The notes under the pieces: model-generated
What the model saw: only the letters and a program-made list of their open reading frames with translations
What the model was told of the DNA's origin: nothing
Database searches by the model: none
In this document: piece after piece, positions 49,244-60,976 of the stretch
Position numbering within the stretch: the stretch's first letter is position 1
Layout of the letters: every line of letters begins with the position of its first letter
Program-made: the position numbers and the translations under genes
From: Symbiodinium natans
Lineage: Eukaryota; Sar; Dinophyceae; Suessiales; Symbiodiniaceae
NCBI GenBank assembly: GCA_905221605.1
Contig: CAJNDS010002670.1
Coordinates: 177,001-241,000 of the forward strand
Direction: 5' to 3'
Length of the DNA: 64,000 nt

Positions 49244-50050
49244 TTTTTCTATGTATGTATGTATATATAAAAAAAATGTAGAAAGAGAGGTTCAGGGTGT
49301 AGAGTTTAGGGTTTATAACTTGGGTTTAAGCTTCAGGGTTATTTGGGGGTCTAGGACTTGCTGTTGAGTCCCGAGACTGCATTTAGGGCAGTTTAACCCT
49401 CCAGATATCTTAAACCCTAAACCCTAAACCCGCAACCCTCAACCCTCACCTATACCCTAAACCCCCTCTACCCTGATGTGATAGGAGGATGCGGAGGACA
49501 AGAAGTCGGACGCTGGGCCTTTAGTTTGAGTGGTCTTGAACTATTGATTCTGCAGACACCGCAGCCTAAAGCCCTAAGTCCTGAGCCCCGAGCCCTAAAC
49601 CCTAAACCCTAAATCCTAAACCCTAAACCCTAAGCCCTAAACCTTAAACCGCAAACACTTAACCCTGAGCCCCTACACCCTGAGCCTCGAACACTGCACG
49701 GCCCGACACCCCTGACAGCAAAGCGGATACGAGAGCAAGACAGACCCTAAATCCTAAGCCCTAAGCCCTAAACCCTAAACCCCAAAACCCTAAACCCTCA
49801 AATGACCCCCAGTCCCTTGGGCCCCACTGAGCCCGAAACCCTTAATCATCGTCCCTTGGCCAAAGCCTCTGAACCTTAAACCCTAAACCCTAAACCCCAA
49901 ACCCTAAACCCTAAACCCTAAGCCCGAAACCCTAAACCCTGAACCCTAAACCCTGAACCCCAAACATAATTTTCGTGGCCCCGAGGCGAAGAGTTCCTCG
50001 TCCTCCTCGTCCTCCTCCGGCTCCTCTGCCTCCTTTGCGTCCAGCACGGT
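39794..50050 (+). CDS. Ser/Pro-rich multi-exon protein, probably the cytosolic N-terminus of the ion channel
   Basis: A series of short open stretches, each between an AG and a GT/GC/GA and each protein-like: about 39794-39855 (CPMDAPFSVHLDQLIARL), 40381-40450 (EEVVQHYERDCATLKASVAE), 41047-41124 (PQFLRLTAGKKALGLEPNE), 41523-41561, 41673-41806 (AFFGKSPYSPQNWRPTAADS then SEEFAAWRRNHRDPSDF), 41978-42080, 42661-42742 (LELKTPKGLYQPPKLPDLL), 43358-43423, 43731-43760, 43991-44029 (EDSDSEVSAELAA), 44305-44380, 44873-44940, 47357-47437 and 47887-47943 (both with SFRRGSTS), 49487-49522, 49987-50050 (a Ser run). Charged, Ser-rich and low in hydrophobics, it looks cytosolic and phosphorylatable (RRGS). 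That these join each other and the channel exons downstream is inferred from strand, order and absence of any other start or end. Confidence 0.45.
40341..40391. repeat. Tandem duplication of an acceptor and exon start
   Basis: CCATGTCC(C)TTCTTAGAGG-AAGTCG occurs at 40341-40365 and again, with small changes, at 40368-40391. The second copy continues into the exon 40381-40450, so both the acceptor TTAG and the first codons are doubled. Confidence 0.8.
44080..44250. repeat. CCCCCAAA octamer array
   Basis: About 18 copies of CCCCCAAA. The Pro-rich (+) and Gly/Trp-rich (-) open frames here reflect the repeat only. TTTAGGG copies follow at 44380-44480. Confidence 0.93.
44585..44660. repeat. Purine-pyrimidine alternating (TA/GT) microsatellite
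   Basis: TGTGTACGTACATATGTATA and then a run of TATATA to about 44655. Confidence 0.85.
44945..45035. repeat. GGGTTTATA nonamer array
   Basis: About seven copies, the complement of the CCCTATAAA array at 17135-17345. The following 45040-47340 holds TTTAGGG (45830-45925), CCCTAAA (45600-45725, 47140-47340) and a repeat-free island (45930-46720) in which no exon could be identified. Confidence 0.9.
48820..49300. repeat. Compound microsatellites and possible right end of a third element
   Basis: ACACAC and TATATGCATATATACACACC copies (48826-48975), a repeat-free 200 bp, then a nine-copy AAGT tandem (49210-49245). This is followed by ATGTAGAAAGAGAGGTTCAGGG-like sequence (49277-49297), which resembles the right edge of element A. 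A matching left end was not found. Confidence 0.6.
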
Positions 50051-50394
50051 CGCCTGCCTGAACCCCCTTGAAAGCCCTAACAGCCTCAAACCCTAAACCA
50101 TAACCCTAAGTTCTTTAGATCCTAAACCCTAAATCCTAAACCCTAAATCCTACCCCCTAACCCTAAACCCTAAACCCTGAATCCTAAACCGTAAACCCTA
50201 CACCCTAGACTATGGGGGGAATTCGAAGAGCTTGGGGACCGTTTTCGGCTAAGGGGTTTGCTTTGGTGCGCGTTTTAGGGTTTTTTGGTCAGAACTTGGG
50301 GTTTATGTGTGAGGGTTCCTGTTGCAGGGAGAGTGTGCGTCGGGGTCAGGGCTTGGGAAGGTGCGTTGCAAGAATTTGGTGTTCGGGTTTAGGA

Positions 50395-50575
50395 CTTAGG
50401 GGGTTTTAGGGGTTTTAGGGGTTTCGGGGTTTCGGGGTTTAGGGGTTTAGGGGGTTTTAGGGGTTTAGGGGTTTGGGGGTTTAGGGGTTTAGGGGGTTTG
50501 GGGGTTTAGGGGTTTAGGGGTTTAGGGGGTTTAGGGGTTTAAGGGTTTAGGGGTTTAGGGGTTGAGGGAGCCTAA
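50395..50575. repeat. GGGGTTTA octamer array
   Basis: About 20 copies of TTTAGGGG with TTTTAGGGG variants. The following 50580-51660 is a repeat-poor island. A minus-strand frame (51179-51625) is open but not family-like. Confidence 0.9.
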
Positions 50576-51827
50576 GATCCCACAACCTCCCCGAAGTTGC
50601 CGCTCAGGACGAGGAGCATGTTCCTCCCGGCATGAACAGCCACGTGGGCTGGGTTTCAGGGGCGTGGGGGGGCTTGTGTTTCGACTGGTAGCTTTCGGAC
50701 CTTTGGGGTTTAGAGGCTTCATGAACTCTACCCAGAAGCTTTTGCCGTCATTCATGAACCCGACGTCCCCGAACCCCAAACCTTTGTGCGGACGCACATG
50801 CGCGCGTATCAGGCCAGAGGGGAGCCTCGTGGAGAAGAGTACATTGTTGGAGCTAGGTTCTTGTTTGGTTGGTTGGCTTCAGGGGTTTCAGGAATTGGGA
50901 GTGTTAGGGGCTTTGGGGCTTTGAGGCTTTAGGGTTTTAGGGTTTAGGGCTTTCGTGCTTTAGGGCTTAGGCCGTCAGAGACCCATTTCTTGTCCTCCCG
51001 ACAACGGGGAAGCCACCCAAGCTGGAGGTCGACTGACCAACAAACGGCCCAGCAACGTTTCGCTCTCCGCCTTCTTCAAGACCGCTTGCACGTGCAGACC
51101 ATGCGATACGGCATAGGCTTCTGTTGTGTTGGTATGTTTGTTTGTTTGTTTGTTTCAGGTCATTTGGACTGCTGAGAATCAATCGTGATTGGAGAGAGCT
51201 GTGCTGAAACAGACACTGTAGCTTGAGTAGAAAATGCGGTGGCGCACGTCGTACTGCAGAAGCAGCTTCCGGACCCTAAGCCCGAAGCCCGCCCGCCATC
51301 CCCCGGGCATAGGGTGGTATCCTTTGCCTTTGGCTTCGAGCGACCAGAAAAGCCAATGAATCGGGTGTTGTAAACGAACAATTCGCCAACCCAAAAAGTT
51401 AGCCAAAAGTTTGCCATCAATGAGAGGGCCCCGCCCAGCGTCCCCTGTGCAATCGTTGAGTGGAGGTATCCTTTGCCGTTTAGCCCAGTGTCGCAAGCGT
51501 TCCATACGACCCCTTAAAAATGTGTCGCATGTGCAATTTGAGTGGCTTTGGCTTGGTTTGGGCTGGCTGCAGTTTCGTGTTGCTGTGAGAGTCCCGAATG
51601 GGTGGCCTTGTGGGCATGTCTCCACACTATTGCCTTCAGCTCGACCAATGCTGCACCCTAAACCCTAAAACCCAAAACCCTGAACCCTAAGCCCAAAATC
51701 CTAATTAAATCCTAAATAAACCCTAAACCCTTAAAGCCAGCCAGCTCTTGCCCGCTGTAGCTTGAACCAACTAGGATATGGGAATTTTGCTGAATAGGGG
51801 GAGGCCCGAAACCCAAACCTAGTACTA

Positions 51828-52000
51828 AACCCCAAACCCTAAACCCTAAACCCTAAACCCTAAACCCTAAACCCTAAACCCTAAACCCTAAACCCTAAAC
51901 CCTAAACCCTAAACCCTAAACCCTAAACCCTAAACCCTAAACCCTAAACCCTAAACCCTAAAAACCCTAAACCCTAAACCCTAAACCCTAAACCCTAAAC
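51828..52000. repeat. CCCTAAA array
   Basis: One of the longest perfect CCCTAAA runs in the window, about 24 copies, closed by a run of ten or more C. It lies about 70 nt before the acceptor of the channel exon at 52070; TTTAGGG variants begin right after that exon (52120-52275). Confidence 0.95.
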
Positions 52001-52069
52001 CCCCCCCCCCCTTTTTAGGGGTCTGTGCGACGGCCGTAAACCTTCTAAAAAAATCTCTTTTTGATGCAG

Positions 52070-55000
52070 GAGGGAGCCGGCCGTGTCGCGCGTGTGGCTA
52101 TTCCTAGAGGCGCCTTTGGTAGGGTTTCGGGTTTAGGGTTTCGGGTTTAGGGTTTAGGGTTTGGGGTTTGGGGTTTGGGGTTTAGGGTTTAGGGTTTTGG
52201 GGTTTCGGGTTTAGGGTTTCGGGTTTAGGGTTTAGGGTTTCGGGTTTAGGGTTTCGGGTTTAGGGTTTCGGGTTGCTGGTTTCTGGGGGTTTCTTGTGTA
52301 CCCCTGGGAGACCACAAGTGCCGTCGTGTGTAGAGCTGACTGAGAGCACGTGTTCCGTGGCAGCTTCGTACTTGAGAGTTTAGGGTCCAGGGGTTTAGGG
52401 TTTGGGGTTGAGGGTTGAGGGTTGAGGGTTGAGGATATAGGGTTTAGGGCGAACTGGCTCCAGAGAGCAACTTTTTGCTAGGAGTGTGGTTGGGTAGCAC
52501 GATGCAGGATCCTGATTCCAGTCCTGCTGCCCGTTGGTATGCCTTGACGACGCGCCTTGCTTGACTTGGCACCCGTTTCCGGAGTACGCCGAGACTGCCT
52601 CGAACAGCCTCAACTTCATAGACCCTGGTAAATACCTGCATAACGCCTGCAATACCAAGCATAACTACAAGTTGCAATCAGTGGCCGTACTTTGCGTCTT
52701 TCTCGTTTTCAATCCGCCTAGCATCCGGTGGTTAGTGCTGAACCGTCCGCCTCAAAATGACAACTCGAACTCTTGAACCCGTATGCGCCCAACTCTCCAA
52801 ACCGCAAACCTCAACCGGCAAACCTCGAGCCTCACACCTCAAACCTCTCAAACCTCAAACCTTCAAACCTCAAACCTCAAGATTTTAGGGTTCCTGGTGA
52901 GGGGTTTAGGGTAAGTTTTGTGGGTTCTCTATAGATCCTCACAGCCAGAGCAAACGCAGTTGGTAGGGTCTTATGACTATTTCATGCCCCAGAAGCCAAG
53001 TACCGAAGTTGTCTGTGGGGTTTACGTGTAGGCCTTAGGGTTAGAGTTTAGGGTTTAGTTACAGCTCAAGGCTCTCATTAGCCACCCGCTCAGGAACTAT
53101 CTCATCACCGCAACCATTCTGTTCACGCTCCTTGGCGAATCCTGAGAATCTACCAGTGTCCAAACCCCCTGTTCAACTCTCTCAACCCCAAAACCCCCAA
53201 AACCCCCAAGACCCCCAAAACCCCCTAAACCCCCTAAACTCCCTAAACTCCCTAAACTCCCTAAACTCCCTAAACTCCCTAAACTCCCTAAACTCCCTAA
53301 ACTCCCTAAACTCCCAAGTAAGATTATGGGTCCTTCACAGAAGGGGGTTTTCCGGTGCAACAATCGGTACTGCCAAAAACTACTGAGAACTACCAGAAGC
53401 TGCCATGACTGTAGGTGCCCTGCTGTGCTCGAGTCAAGGTTTTAAGGCTCCGCGGCCGTTGAAGCCCCTAAACCCTAAACCCTAAACCCTAAACCCTAAG
53501 CCCTAAACCCTAAACCCTCAATCCTAAATCCTAAACCCTAAACCCTAAACCCTAAACCCATTTCGCACCCGAGCCCGGACCACTTTTGCCAGTGCAGCCA
53601 GGTTCGTTCATGGCAAAGTCAAGACATCGTGTGTCCCGAGGGTGGTTTGGGGTTTAGGGTTTAGGGTTTAGGGTTTAGGGTTTAGGAGGATGTTGAGGTA
53701 GCGTGGAAGCACATGGGTGCTGCAGGGTTTGGGGTTCAGGCGACCTTGTATGGTTTTGCTTGTGCTACCCAGACACCTACGTCCCAAGGCGAAGTTTTCA
53801 ACACGACGAAACAGATGCCCGTCGATTACTCCCCACATGCAAGGGTTGCGAACAACAAGGCGCTCCTACTTGAGCCTCCTGAAGTAAGTCGCTGCCTAGC
53901 TAGCGGCTCAAAAGTTGCAAGTTGTTATTCAAGTTTAGGATTTAGGGTTACGGCTGTGGGTTCAGGGTTCAGGGTTCAGGGTGCAGGTTTTAGGGTGCAG
54001 GGTTGAGGTTGTAGGGCTCAGAGGTTGCGGGCTTGGGCATCGGGTTACACGACATCGGAGTCTGCTTAGCCACTCCTGAGTGGCAGATGGCAATGCTCCG
54101 GGTGTTTGGTGCAGCGACAGGTGCACCGGTGGCGGCTCTCTCACAAGAGGATCTGTCCCGCATTGTCGCAGCCGATGTTTTAGCTGTGCGTGGGCTGAAG
54201 CGGTACCTGCAGCCATTGTCTGGGCAGCCCAGGTTTCGAGGTTGATAAGGATGGCGGACAGCCGTACCCTTGCAGACGCAACCCTGGAGGCGCCTGACGA
54301 AGTTCAGCTGGAGCTGCTGCCTTTGGCCACTTCTGCTCCTCAAGCGCTTGACCTCTACGCTGCAGTTGAGGGAAATCTCGTGAAGTAGACACCCTTCTAT
54401 GCCGAAGCTTGGCTCGTGTGGTGGCTAGGCTTGTCTAGCGGTTTGAAGTGCTCCGGCGAGCCCAGGGCCTCAAGATCCCGACTTTGCACCTGGGACAAGA
54501 CTCCTCTGTATTGGCTTGTCGTGGGCACTCCGACATCCGTTTGCTCTTGGAAGCTGGTGCCGACAAGGACCGGACGACTCCGCGCGCACTCCTCTTTCGG
54601 TGGCTGCGGGCGCAGGGCATTGCGAGGTGGTCCGCTTGCTCTTGGATGCTGGTGCTGACAAGGACAAGTCAGACGGTTTTTGTCGCACTCCTCTTCTCAA
54701 GGCTGCAGAAAGCACTTGGAGGTAGTCCGTTTGCTGCTTGGGGCGCCGACAACTCCGCTCTACATGGCCGCTTTTAGGGGGCACTTGGGGCTTGCTTGCT
54801 GCTGGACGCTGGCACTGACAAGGACACGAACAGAGAACGTACTCCTCTTCACGCGGCTGCTTAAAGTATGGGAAGTCGGAGGTGCTCCACTTGAACTACC
54901 CCCGACCACAACAGACTCCTCTTTTCGAAGCAGCATGTCGAAACCGGAGGTGGTCCGCACTCTGGTGGATGCTGGCGCTGACAAGGACAAGCATGACATT

Positions 55001-55236
55001 TGGAAGCAAACGCCTCTGTTCATTGCTGCCGCAACAACTTCGAGGTGCTCCACTTGATGCTGCACGTGGCAGCCTGAGGCTGCGCTTGCTCAAGCAGGTG
55101 CTGACAAGGACAAGCCGGACGAGTCTGCACTCCTTTTTTTGGTGGCTGCGCAGCAAGGGCACTGCGACGTAGTCCCTCTTGTTGTTGGAAGCTGGCGCGG
55201 ACAAGGACCAGCCCGACAGATTTCAACGCACAGCTC

Positions 55237-55329
<93 letters not shown>

Positions 55330-58300
55330 AGGAAGTCTAGCAGTGGCGGATGGGGCGCTTGCTGCGAGAATCTGGTTGTGTCGAAGAGGCAAGTGTCAAG
55401 CGGCGACGCTGTCATTGATAAAAGAAGACTCCCACATGGGGGTTCAACGTTTTGATTTCTGGGTTTGGGCTTTCGCGCGATCGGTTTAGATCTGGAGATT
55501 GGGCTTCAGGTATTCTGGGGTGGAGGGTTGGGTATTTCCGGCATGGGGTGGTGGGTGGTGGGCGCGGGGTGCGGGGTGGTGGGGTGGTGGGGTGGGCGGT
55601 AGCATATTCAAACCCTAAACCCTAAACCCTACCGTAAACCGTAAACCGTAAACCGTAAACCCTAAACCCTAAACCCTAAACCCTAAACCCTAAACCCTAA
55701 ACCCTGAACCTAAACCCTAAACCCTAAACCCTATGAGGTGGGCTTTGCCTATTTTCATGTGGTAGATCAGGCTTTGGATCAATGGTTGCTGCTGGGGGGC
55801 AAGTGGGCTGCCTTTGATGGACATGTCGTGGAACAGGGCTTTTGGGGTTCCTCTAGCTCTAAATCCCCGAAACCCTCTACCCCTAAAGCCACTAAGCCCC
55901 CTAAACCCCCTAAACCCTAAAACGGCCTCCACAATAAACAGCCCTTCTAGAGAGCCGCGGCCCTAAACCCTAAACCCTAAACCTTGAACCCTAAACCCTA
56001 AACCCTAAGCCCCCTAAAGCCGACAGAAGATCAGCTCAGGATCTGGCAAGCCGGTTCCGAGCCGTTCTTCACCAAGGACGTGGAGGCGTATATCCAGCTG
56101 GGGATCGAGGCGGGTGGCTCCAAGGGTTTAGGGTTTAGGGTTTAGGGTTTAGGGGTGCAGGGTTTTAGGGGTTTCCAGGTTTCAGGGCTTTAGGTTTCAG
56201 GCTTTCAGGGTTTCAGGGCTTTCGGGTTTCAGGGTTTCTTTTTCGGGGTGTTTAAGGGTTGTTGTTTCGTTTTGTTTTTTTGTGGAGGTGGGGGGTTAGG
56301 GGGCCTTTCAGGTTGCAGGTTTCTGGAGACAAGGGTTGGAATTGATCCCTGAACCCTAAACCCAAAACCCTGAACCCCAAACTCCTACACCCGAAACCCT
56401 AAAGCCGAAGCCCTAAACCCTGGGTTTAGGGTTTAGGGTTTAGGGTTCAGGAGTCAAGGGGTGAGTGGTTTAGGGTTTTGGTTTTGGGGGTAGTTACGGT
56501 TTCTGGCTTCTGATTTAGGCTTTCAGGCTAGCTCAATGGGCCAGGTCGGAACTATCGGAATGCTCGGCAGGAGGTTGAGGGCTTAGGTTTCAGGGTTTTG
56601 GGTTCCTGCGTGTTTGTTTTTGTTTTTCTTGTTGTTTTGTTGGGGGGCGGTGGTGGGAGGGTGGTGTTCGGTTTTGGGTTTTGGGTTTTGGGTTGGGGGT
56701 TGAGGGTTGAGGGTTTAGGGTTTAGGGTTTAGGCGGCAGATGGGCATTTCCATAGGCAAGGATGGTCCAACCTTTAAATTAGCAGGATCCCCGCTAATCC
56801 CTGAACCCTAAACCCTAAACCCTAAACCCTAAACCCTAAACCCCTTATGCTAAGCCCTAGCCCAGATACTGATGTGCATGGAGTTCGTCACGCATTTCGT
56901 CTCATCGTCGTCGAAGCTGGACGCTTTGGATGGCAAGCCTAGGGTTTAGGGTTTAGGGTTTAGGGTTTAGGGTTTAGGGTTTAGGGTTTAGGGTTTTAGG
57001 GTTTAGGGTTTAGGGTTTAGGGTTTAGGGTTTAGGGTTTAGGGTTTAGGGTTTAGGGTTTAGGGTTTAGGTTAGAAGGAGGCACGCGGGGTACCAATTGA
57101 CTTCGGGCTTCGAGTTTAGAATGGCTTTTGAGTGTTTGGGTTATTTTCAGCTTCAGGGCTTAGGGCTTCGAATCTAAAGCTTGGTGTCTTCAAATTCAGA
57201 GTCTGAGGGGCTGAGGGCTGGTTCGATCTCAATGGTATTTCGATGAGTTCAGGGCATACTTGACCCCTCGATTTCAGAGCTCAGGAACTAGCTGGTCTGG
57301 GTTAAGGGGTTTTGGGGTTTAGGGTTCTACAGACCTGGGTTAGGGTTTAGGGTTTAGGGTTTAGGGTTTAGGGTTTAGGGTTGCTTGGCTGCCAGAGTCC
57401 TCACAGCGTGTGCGTGGGTACTTCGTACTTCGGGCGCTAGACGCCGAGGTCGCGTGCGAAGTGTTCTTGAGCCCCAAGAGTCTAGATCCCAAACCCTATA
57501 GCCCTGAACCCTAAACCCTAAACCCTAAGCCCTAAGCCCTAAACCCTAAACCCTAAACCCTAAACCCTAAAGCCTAAAGCCTAAACCCTAAACCTTAACC
57601 CCTAAACCCTACACCCTGAATCCAAGGCCTTCTGCAAGAACCCATACAACTTCATCGATTTCGCCGCCTTGGTCCCGCTCGCCGTGCGCTCCGCGTACGG
57701 CTTGACGACTCCGGCTGCCACGGACAACTTGATAGCGCAGCCAAGCCAGCGTTTAGGGTTTGGGGTTTAGGGTTTAGAGTTTAGGGTTAGGGTTTAGGGT
57801 TTAGGGTTTAGGGTTTAGGGTTTAGGGTTTACTTGGGGGTTGTGTGGCGCTCGCAAACTCCGGCAACGCCTGTCGCACCACCCAGCCCCTTCAACCAGGT
57901 TTCAGGGGCAGAAGGGTTGCAGAGATTAGAGCTGTCTTCGGCGGTTTGGAGAACATGGCCCTTTGCGAGGACGCAGCGCAGGCTCGGAGCTTGTGTAGGT
58001 CCATGCAGGTGCGATGGCGCAGGAGTGTCGTTTTACTTTCCTTGGCGTGCTCTTGGAGGACGAAGAGCGGGGCAAGGACCTTCGCACCGGCCGCGCTCGC
58101 AGCGCCCCTCCCCTTCTTTGCCAGGCGGTGCCTGCAGCGCAAGCACCGGCAGCGGTGTTGCCGGCAGTGCCATCAGTGGACGAAGCAGAGGAGGAACCTG
58201 GAAGGCCGCAAATCTCGGTGCCGGTCAGTGCTGGGCGCCTCGGTCATCCGGAGCTCTGCCAGCGCCCATGCGTGCACGTCGCGTCCGGGCGGCAGTGCGA

Positions 58301-60285
58301 GGTGGGCGATGCCTGCAACTACTGCCATCCTCACTGCCACGTCCCGGTGTGGCCAGCTTCAGCACCTTGGTGAGCTTGGCTGCACGGAAGTGCACGGAGG
58401 GCGCCAAGATCCGCATCCGGGGGGCGATGCAGACCCTCCGTGCTGAGCTGAGGGACTGCGTTGCATGAAAGTCTTCTCCTGCTCTGGAAAAGTTATCGAC
58501 TAGAAAGCAATGCCATCAACCGACATAGTTTATTGAGACGCTCCCCTGCTCTCAGACATGACGCGGCTGAGGTACAACCATTTCAGCCGAATACAAATGG
58601 AATTTAAGAAATCCTGCGACAGCTTTCAGAGGCTTAGTCGTGCATATGACGTATTTGTTGCCCATATTCAGCTTATGCTCTCACCTAGCTACGAACTCGG
58701 ATTAGAGCCTGCAGCCTGGAGTTGCGTGTGCTGGACCCGCAGGATAGAACTGCGCGTGTGACTTTCCGATGTTGACTGGTATCCCTTTTTTTTGGGGTGC
58801 AAGCAGCGGAGGCCGAGCAGTTGAGTAGTCGGAGCTGCGAGTGTGCGCTGGAGCATTCGTCCAGGCGTCTCGAGCCCATAGACACTCGCTCCTTCGCCTT
58901 GTAACCCAGGACTTGTCACAGACTTGTCACGTGCCCGTCCAGGGCCAACAGCAGCGCGTGAAACACCACACTGAACCCCTGTTTTGATGAGAAAGAACGG
59001 CTCCTACGTTCGGGCTTCTAGGCTTCTACGGGGTTGAGAACCTGCTGTCTGCTAGAACCTACGACGCCCCAAACCCCAAACCCCAAACCTAAACCCTAAA
59101 CCCTAAACCCTAAACCCGAAACCCTAAACCCTAAACCCTAAACCCTAAACCCTAAACCCTAAACCCTAATTCGGTCTGCTCAACCAAGGCATTCGCTACT
59201 GGTTTGCTACGTGCCGGTGCCTGGGTGCTGGGATCTTCAACTCTTTGGTTCTCAGGAAGAGATAGGGGGACTTTAGAGTTTAGGGTTTAGGGCTAGGGTT
59301 TAGGGTTTAGGGTTTAGGGTTTAGGGTTTAGGGTTTAGGGTTTAGGGTTTAGGGTTTAGGGTTAGGGTTTAGGGTTTAGGGTGTAGGGTTTAGGGTTTAG
59401 AGTTTAGGGTTTGGGGTTTAGGGTTTAGGCTTTAGGGATTGGGGCTTAGGTTTGGAGTCTAGGGGGCCTAAATCCTACAGCAGCCCTCGAAGTGTTGAGG
59501 AACCCGGAGAACCCTAAACCCTAAACCCCAAACCCTAAACCCCAAACCCTAAAGCCTAAACCCCAAACCCTAAACCCCAAACCCTAAATCCGCCAGAACA
59601 ACAGCCTAAGCCACCGGAGCCCTGAGGTCTGCGGCCTAAACCTTACATAAACCTTAAACCTTAAACCTAAACCCCAAACGCTAAACCCTAAACCCTAAAG
59701 CTTAAAGCCTAAACCCTAAACCCTAAACCCTAAACCCTAAACCCTAAACCCTAAACCCTAAACCCTAAACCCTAAACCCTAAACCCTAAACCCTAAACCC
59801 AAACCCCTAAACCCAAAACCCTAAACCCTAAACCCTAAACCCTAAACCCTAAACCCTAAACCCTAAACCCTAAACCCTAAACCCTAAACCCTAAACCCTA
59901 AACCCTAAACCTTACAATATACCCTAAACCCTTAGCTTGGCCTAAACCCTAAACCTTAATTCTAAGCTTTACACCCAAAACCTTACCCACAACGCTAAAC
60001 TATAAACCCTACAAACCCTACAAACCCTATAAACCCTATAAACCCTATAAACCCTACAAACCCTATAAACCCTACAAACCCTATAAACCCTATAAACCCT
60101 ATAAACCCTATAAACCCTATACACCCTATAAACCCTGTAAACCCCATAAACCCTATAAACCCTATAAACCCTATAAACCCTATAAACCCAATAAACCCTA
60201 CAAACCCAATAAACCCTATTGAACCCTATTAAACCCTATTAACCCTATAAACCCTATAAACCCAAAAATCCTGAACCCTGAGCCC

Positions 60286-60317
<32 letters not shown>

Positions 60318-60397
60318 TATCACTTGTTCAAGGTCGTCCTAAACCAAACCCTAAACCCTAAAGCCTACACCTACACCCCAAACACTACTCGCCCCCG

Positions 60398-60439
<42 letters not shown>

Positions 60440-60909
60440 CCCAATCCACTTGTTCAAGGTCGTCCGGCAGCTGAAGCTCATTCGGCGGTTTCAGAAGCTG
60501 CAGCTTCTGCTGCGACAAGACCGCATTTGGCGGGGGCTTTGGGTTCAAGGGTGTAAATGGGTTTACATGTGTCTTAAATGGGTTTAAGGGTTTGAGGGTT
60601 TAGGGCTTCAAGCGTTTAGGGTTTTAGGAATTGAGGGTCGAAGGGTTCAAGGGTTTGAGGGTTTAAGGGTTCAAGGGTTTCAGGGTTCAAGGGTTTAAGG
60701 ATATGGGGTTTAGGGTGTTGCGTTGAGGGTAACGGGGCTCTGATTGCTGAGTTCATGGTTCGAGGTTAAAGGCTTTGGGTTTAGGGTTCAGGGTCTTCGG
60801 CTTGAACTCTTAAGCTCCCGCAACGCTTTGGATCCTCAAGTCCAGTCCCCAAGCCCTACGCTACCAAAGGCTCCAGCAAAAACCTCTTAAACTCCTCCAC
60901 TTCCCAGCC

Positions 60910-60976
<67 letters not shown>

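Noticed and set aside
51179-51625. 148-residue minus-strand open frame
   Set aside because: No recognisable domain, opposite to all genes in the window, no splice context; kept only as unassigned.
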